Assembly (NCBI GenBank): GCA_029747585.1
Contig: JAPEVF010001419.1
Coordinates: 1-10,034 of the forward strand
DNA: 10,034 nt
Reading direction: 5' to 3'
Source of the DNA: Pleurotus djamor
Lineage: Eukaryota; Basidiomycota; Agaricomycetes; Agaricales; Pleurotaceae
The translations under genes were made by a program, and so were the position numbers. The notes below the pieces were generated by a model that was not told where the DNA came from, ran no database searches, and worked only from the letters and a program-made list of their open reading frames with translations. Shown here one piece after another: positions 8,847 through 10,034 of this stretch. Each line of letters starts with the position of its first letter. Position 1 is the stretch's first letter.

Positions 8847-9311
8847 TAGGTGAGTTCTGGTTACTTCATATGTCCTACACCTCCCCTGATCTGTGTCAGT
8901 GTACGCTGGATGTCCCTACCTTTGTTGTCTGTTGCCGTATTATTATGGCACGCCAACCCGAAGCCCTCAACTATTCTGAGGACCGACACAGACTATACGA
9001 ATCTACATTCCATAGCATCCATGAACCAATGAGGCGTGGTCTACAAGAAAATTCGTCGCCACTGCCATATGCCGAGGGTAGAAAAATACTACGCAATTCC
9101 AACGCAAATACCTGTTACAAGTAAATGTAAACCCTGAGGAAGGAAGACTATGTGGAGAGAAGATTGACCAGAAATGCGTAGGTAGGATTAGCGTACAACA
9201 TGGGTTGGAGAGTACAATATATATTGAAACAGAGATGTAACAGAGATACCGTCCATATGATGAAAGATAGTCCGGTGTCCGATGGTCCAGGAAAGAGGAA
9301 ATAATGTATAA
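8847..9311. other. Region between the convergent MYND gene B and the right-edge gene
   Basis: No confident gene. The first part holds a likely 3' intron (8850-8899, GTGAGT..TGTGTCAG) and a following segment that resembles the 3' flank of gene A. The open frame over 8843-9124 is probably not a protein, but may preserve a former last exon of the MYND gene. The right part is AT-richer and should contain the 3' UTR of the minus-strand gene that stops at 9312. Confidence 0.4.
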
Positions 9312-10034
9312 TCATGACTGAGGATGGGGAGGATCCGACGATACAGTTGGAGCGGGAGGAGGAGAAATTCTTTCGTTGGCTTCCAAGGCATCCGGAGGGG
9401 ATGTATTTGGCTCAGGGTCAGGAGGTCGAGGTGAGGGAGGAAGTTGGTCTTCATCCTGAGTTGCACTTGGTATTGAAAGAGGGTTAGGCGCTGTGGGTAG
9501 TTCCCCGGAAGGTCGAGCGGGCGAGGGAACCTGCACTCCATCTTCAGTTGAAAACTCAGGAGATTGGCATGGTACAGGGGATTCAGAAGGAGGGACAGAA
9601 GTCGGTACCGGTGTCCCGTCTTGAGGTTCCTGCTGTGTAGACGGAGAAGCAGTACCGTCTTCTCCTGTTCCTGTACGATTTCTCAGCGTTAGTCTCCCCA
9701 ACTCCAAATCAACATATTTCGGTGGCCCGCCGGCGTGTTCATACGCGGGAAGCTCGTCTTTGTCCGATGGTTCGTCGTAATCACCCCCGGCACCCGTCCT
9801 CCTACCAAAAGCATCGACATCTGCCCCTCTTGTGCGCCTCGTTTGATACGTATGTGCAGCCGAGGGCGTTGAAAGGTACGGGTAATATGTGCGTATGTCG
9901 ACACCACTGTCAGAGTACAGTGTTACTCGCTGAGGTCTCTCTGATGAGACGGTTCTCGCGCTGCTGAATGACTGCGTACGTCTCCGGTCGCGTTGTCGCG
10001 TAAAGAATTCTGTCAAAGGACGATTTCGTTGTCG
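9312..10034 (-). CDS. C-terminal part of a protein with a Pro-rich LPAY/PPKY tail (5' end outside window)
   Basis: The reverse strand is open from the window edge to a TGA at 9314-9312, giving 240 visible residues that begin RQRNRPLTEFF. The frame continues beyond the edge, so the true start is not seen. After an Arg/Ser-rich stretch come RTRGADVDAFGRRT, an acidic linker, and LPAYEHAGGPPKYVD (about 9752-9708). The last ~130 residues are rich in Pro, Ser, Thr and acidic residues and look disordered. Such tails with LPxY/PPxY motifs are common at the cytosolic ends of basidiomycete membrane proteins. The degraded relative at 1130-2131 has membrane-like stretches upstream of the matching tail, so the hidden part here may also be membrane-spanning. 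PPxY motifs are known ligands of WW domains, including those of Rsp5/NEDD4 ligases. The function is not identified. Confidence 0.65.
   Translation of the reverse strand, partial: RQRNRPLTEFFTRQRDRRRTQSFSSARTVSSERPQRVTLYSDSGVDIRTYYPYLSTPSAAHTYQTRRTRGADVDAFGRRTGAGGDYDEPSDKDELPAYEHAGGPPKYVDLELGRLTLRNRTGTGEDGTASPSTQQEPQDGTPVPTSVPPSESPVPCQSPEFSTEDGVQVPSPARPSGELPTAPNPLSIPSATQDEDQLPPSPRPPDPEPNTSPPDALEANERISPPPAPTVSSDPPHPQS
9714..9752 (-). other. Tandem LPAY and PPKY motifs
   Basis: LPAY and PPKY are separated by five residues (EHAGG). The same arrangement with EHVGG occurs at 1300-1262 in the degraded paralog. PPxY is the classic WW-domain ligand, and LPxY is a recognised variant. Confidence 0.55.

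Larger units (their letters stand above)
4437..8990 (+). repeat. Tandem duplication, two units about 2380 bp apart
   Basis: Unit 1 runs from about 4437 to about 6590 and unit 2 from about 6818 to about 8990. Similarity covers the short upstream element, all exons, parts of the introns, and roughly 100 bases after the stops. It fades outside these limits, which are judged by eye. Exon similarity is much higher than intron similarity, suggesting selection on the proteins after duplication. Confidence 0.8.

Noticed and set aside
8843..9124. 93-codon open frame after MYND gene B
   Set aside because: It overlaps the stop of gene B and runs through a probable intron; only the part after 8899 resembles the 3' flank of gene A, so it is better seen as a former exon or UTR.
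1..10034. CRISPR arrays, tRNA or rRNA genes, transposon ends
   Set aside because: I looked for regular spaced repeats, tRNA B-box-like sequence, and long terminal or inverted repeats, and found none beyond the gene duplications described.

Overview
The window looks like nuclear DNA from a basidiomycete fungus, most likely an agaricomycete. The evidence is compact genes broken by introns of about 50-75 nt with GT..AG ends and CTGAC/TGAC-like branch sites, a recognisable eukaryotic CCR4-NOT subunit, MYND-finger genes of a type expanded in mushroom-forming fungi, and no operon or ribosome-binding-site structure. I cannot name the species. There are three ambiguous bases (4134, 5789, 5798).

Layout, left to right. 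(1) Positions 1-495, minus strand: the N-terminal 165 codons of a gene that leaves the window, resembling the N-terminal region of agaricomycete RING/IBR ubiquitin-ligase-like proteins. (2) Positions 1130-2131, minus strand: a decayed coding region in one frame with five in-frame stops. Its C-terminal part is clearly paralogous to the gene at the right edge. (3) Positions 2491-4057, plus strand: a five-exon gene for CNOT11, a CCR4-NOT subunit of 449 aa. This is the one conserved housekeeping gene here. (4) Positions 4482-6475 and 6862-8846, plus strand: a tandem pair of MYND zinc-finger genes (594 and 593 aa) with the same exon plan. The coding lengths of exons 1, 2 and 3 are identical in both (33, 1185 and 142 nt), and start codons are 2380 bp apart. 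(5) Positions 9312-10034, minus strand: the C-terminal end of a gene whose product has a proline-rich tail carrying tandem LPAY and PPKY motifs.

The core CNOT11 gene therefore sits in a locus of lineage-specific genes: a recent tandem duplication, a degraded/intact pair of the same tail-protein family about 8.5 kb apart, and a probable ubiquitin-ligase relative. I see no evidence that these genes form one pathway. A link between the PPxY tails and ubiquitin ligation is possible but inferred. The least explained element is the roughly 400-residue N-terminal region shared by both MYND proteins, which I do not recognise as any named domain.
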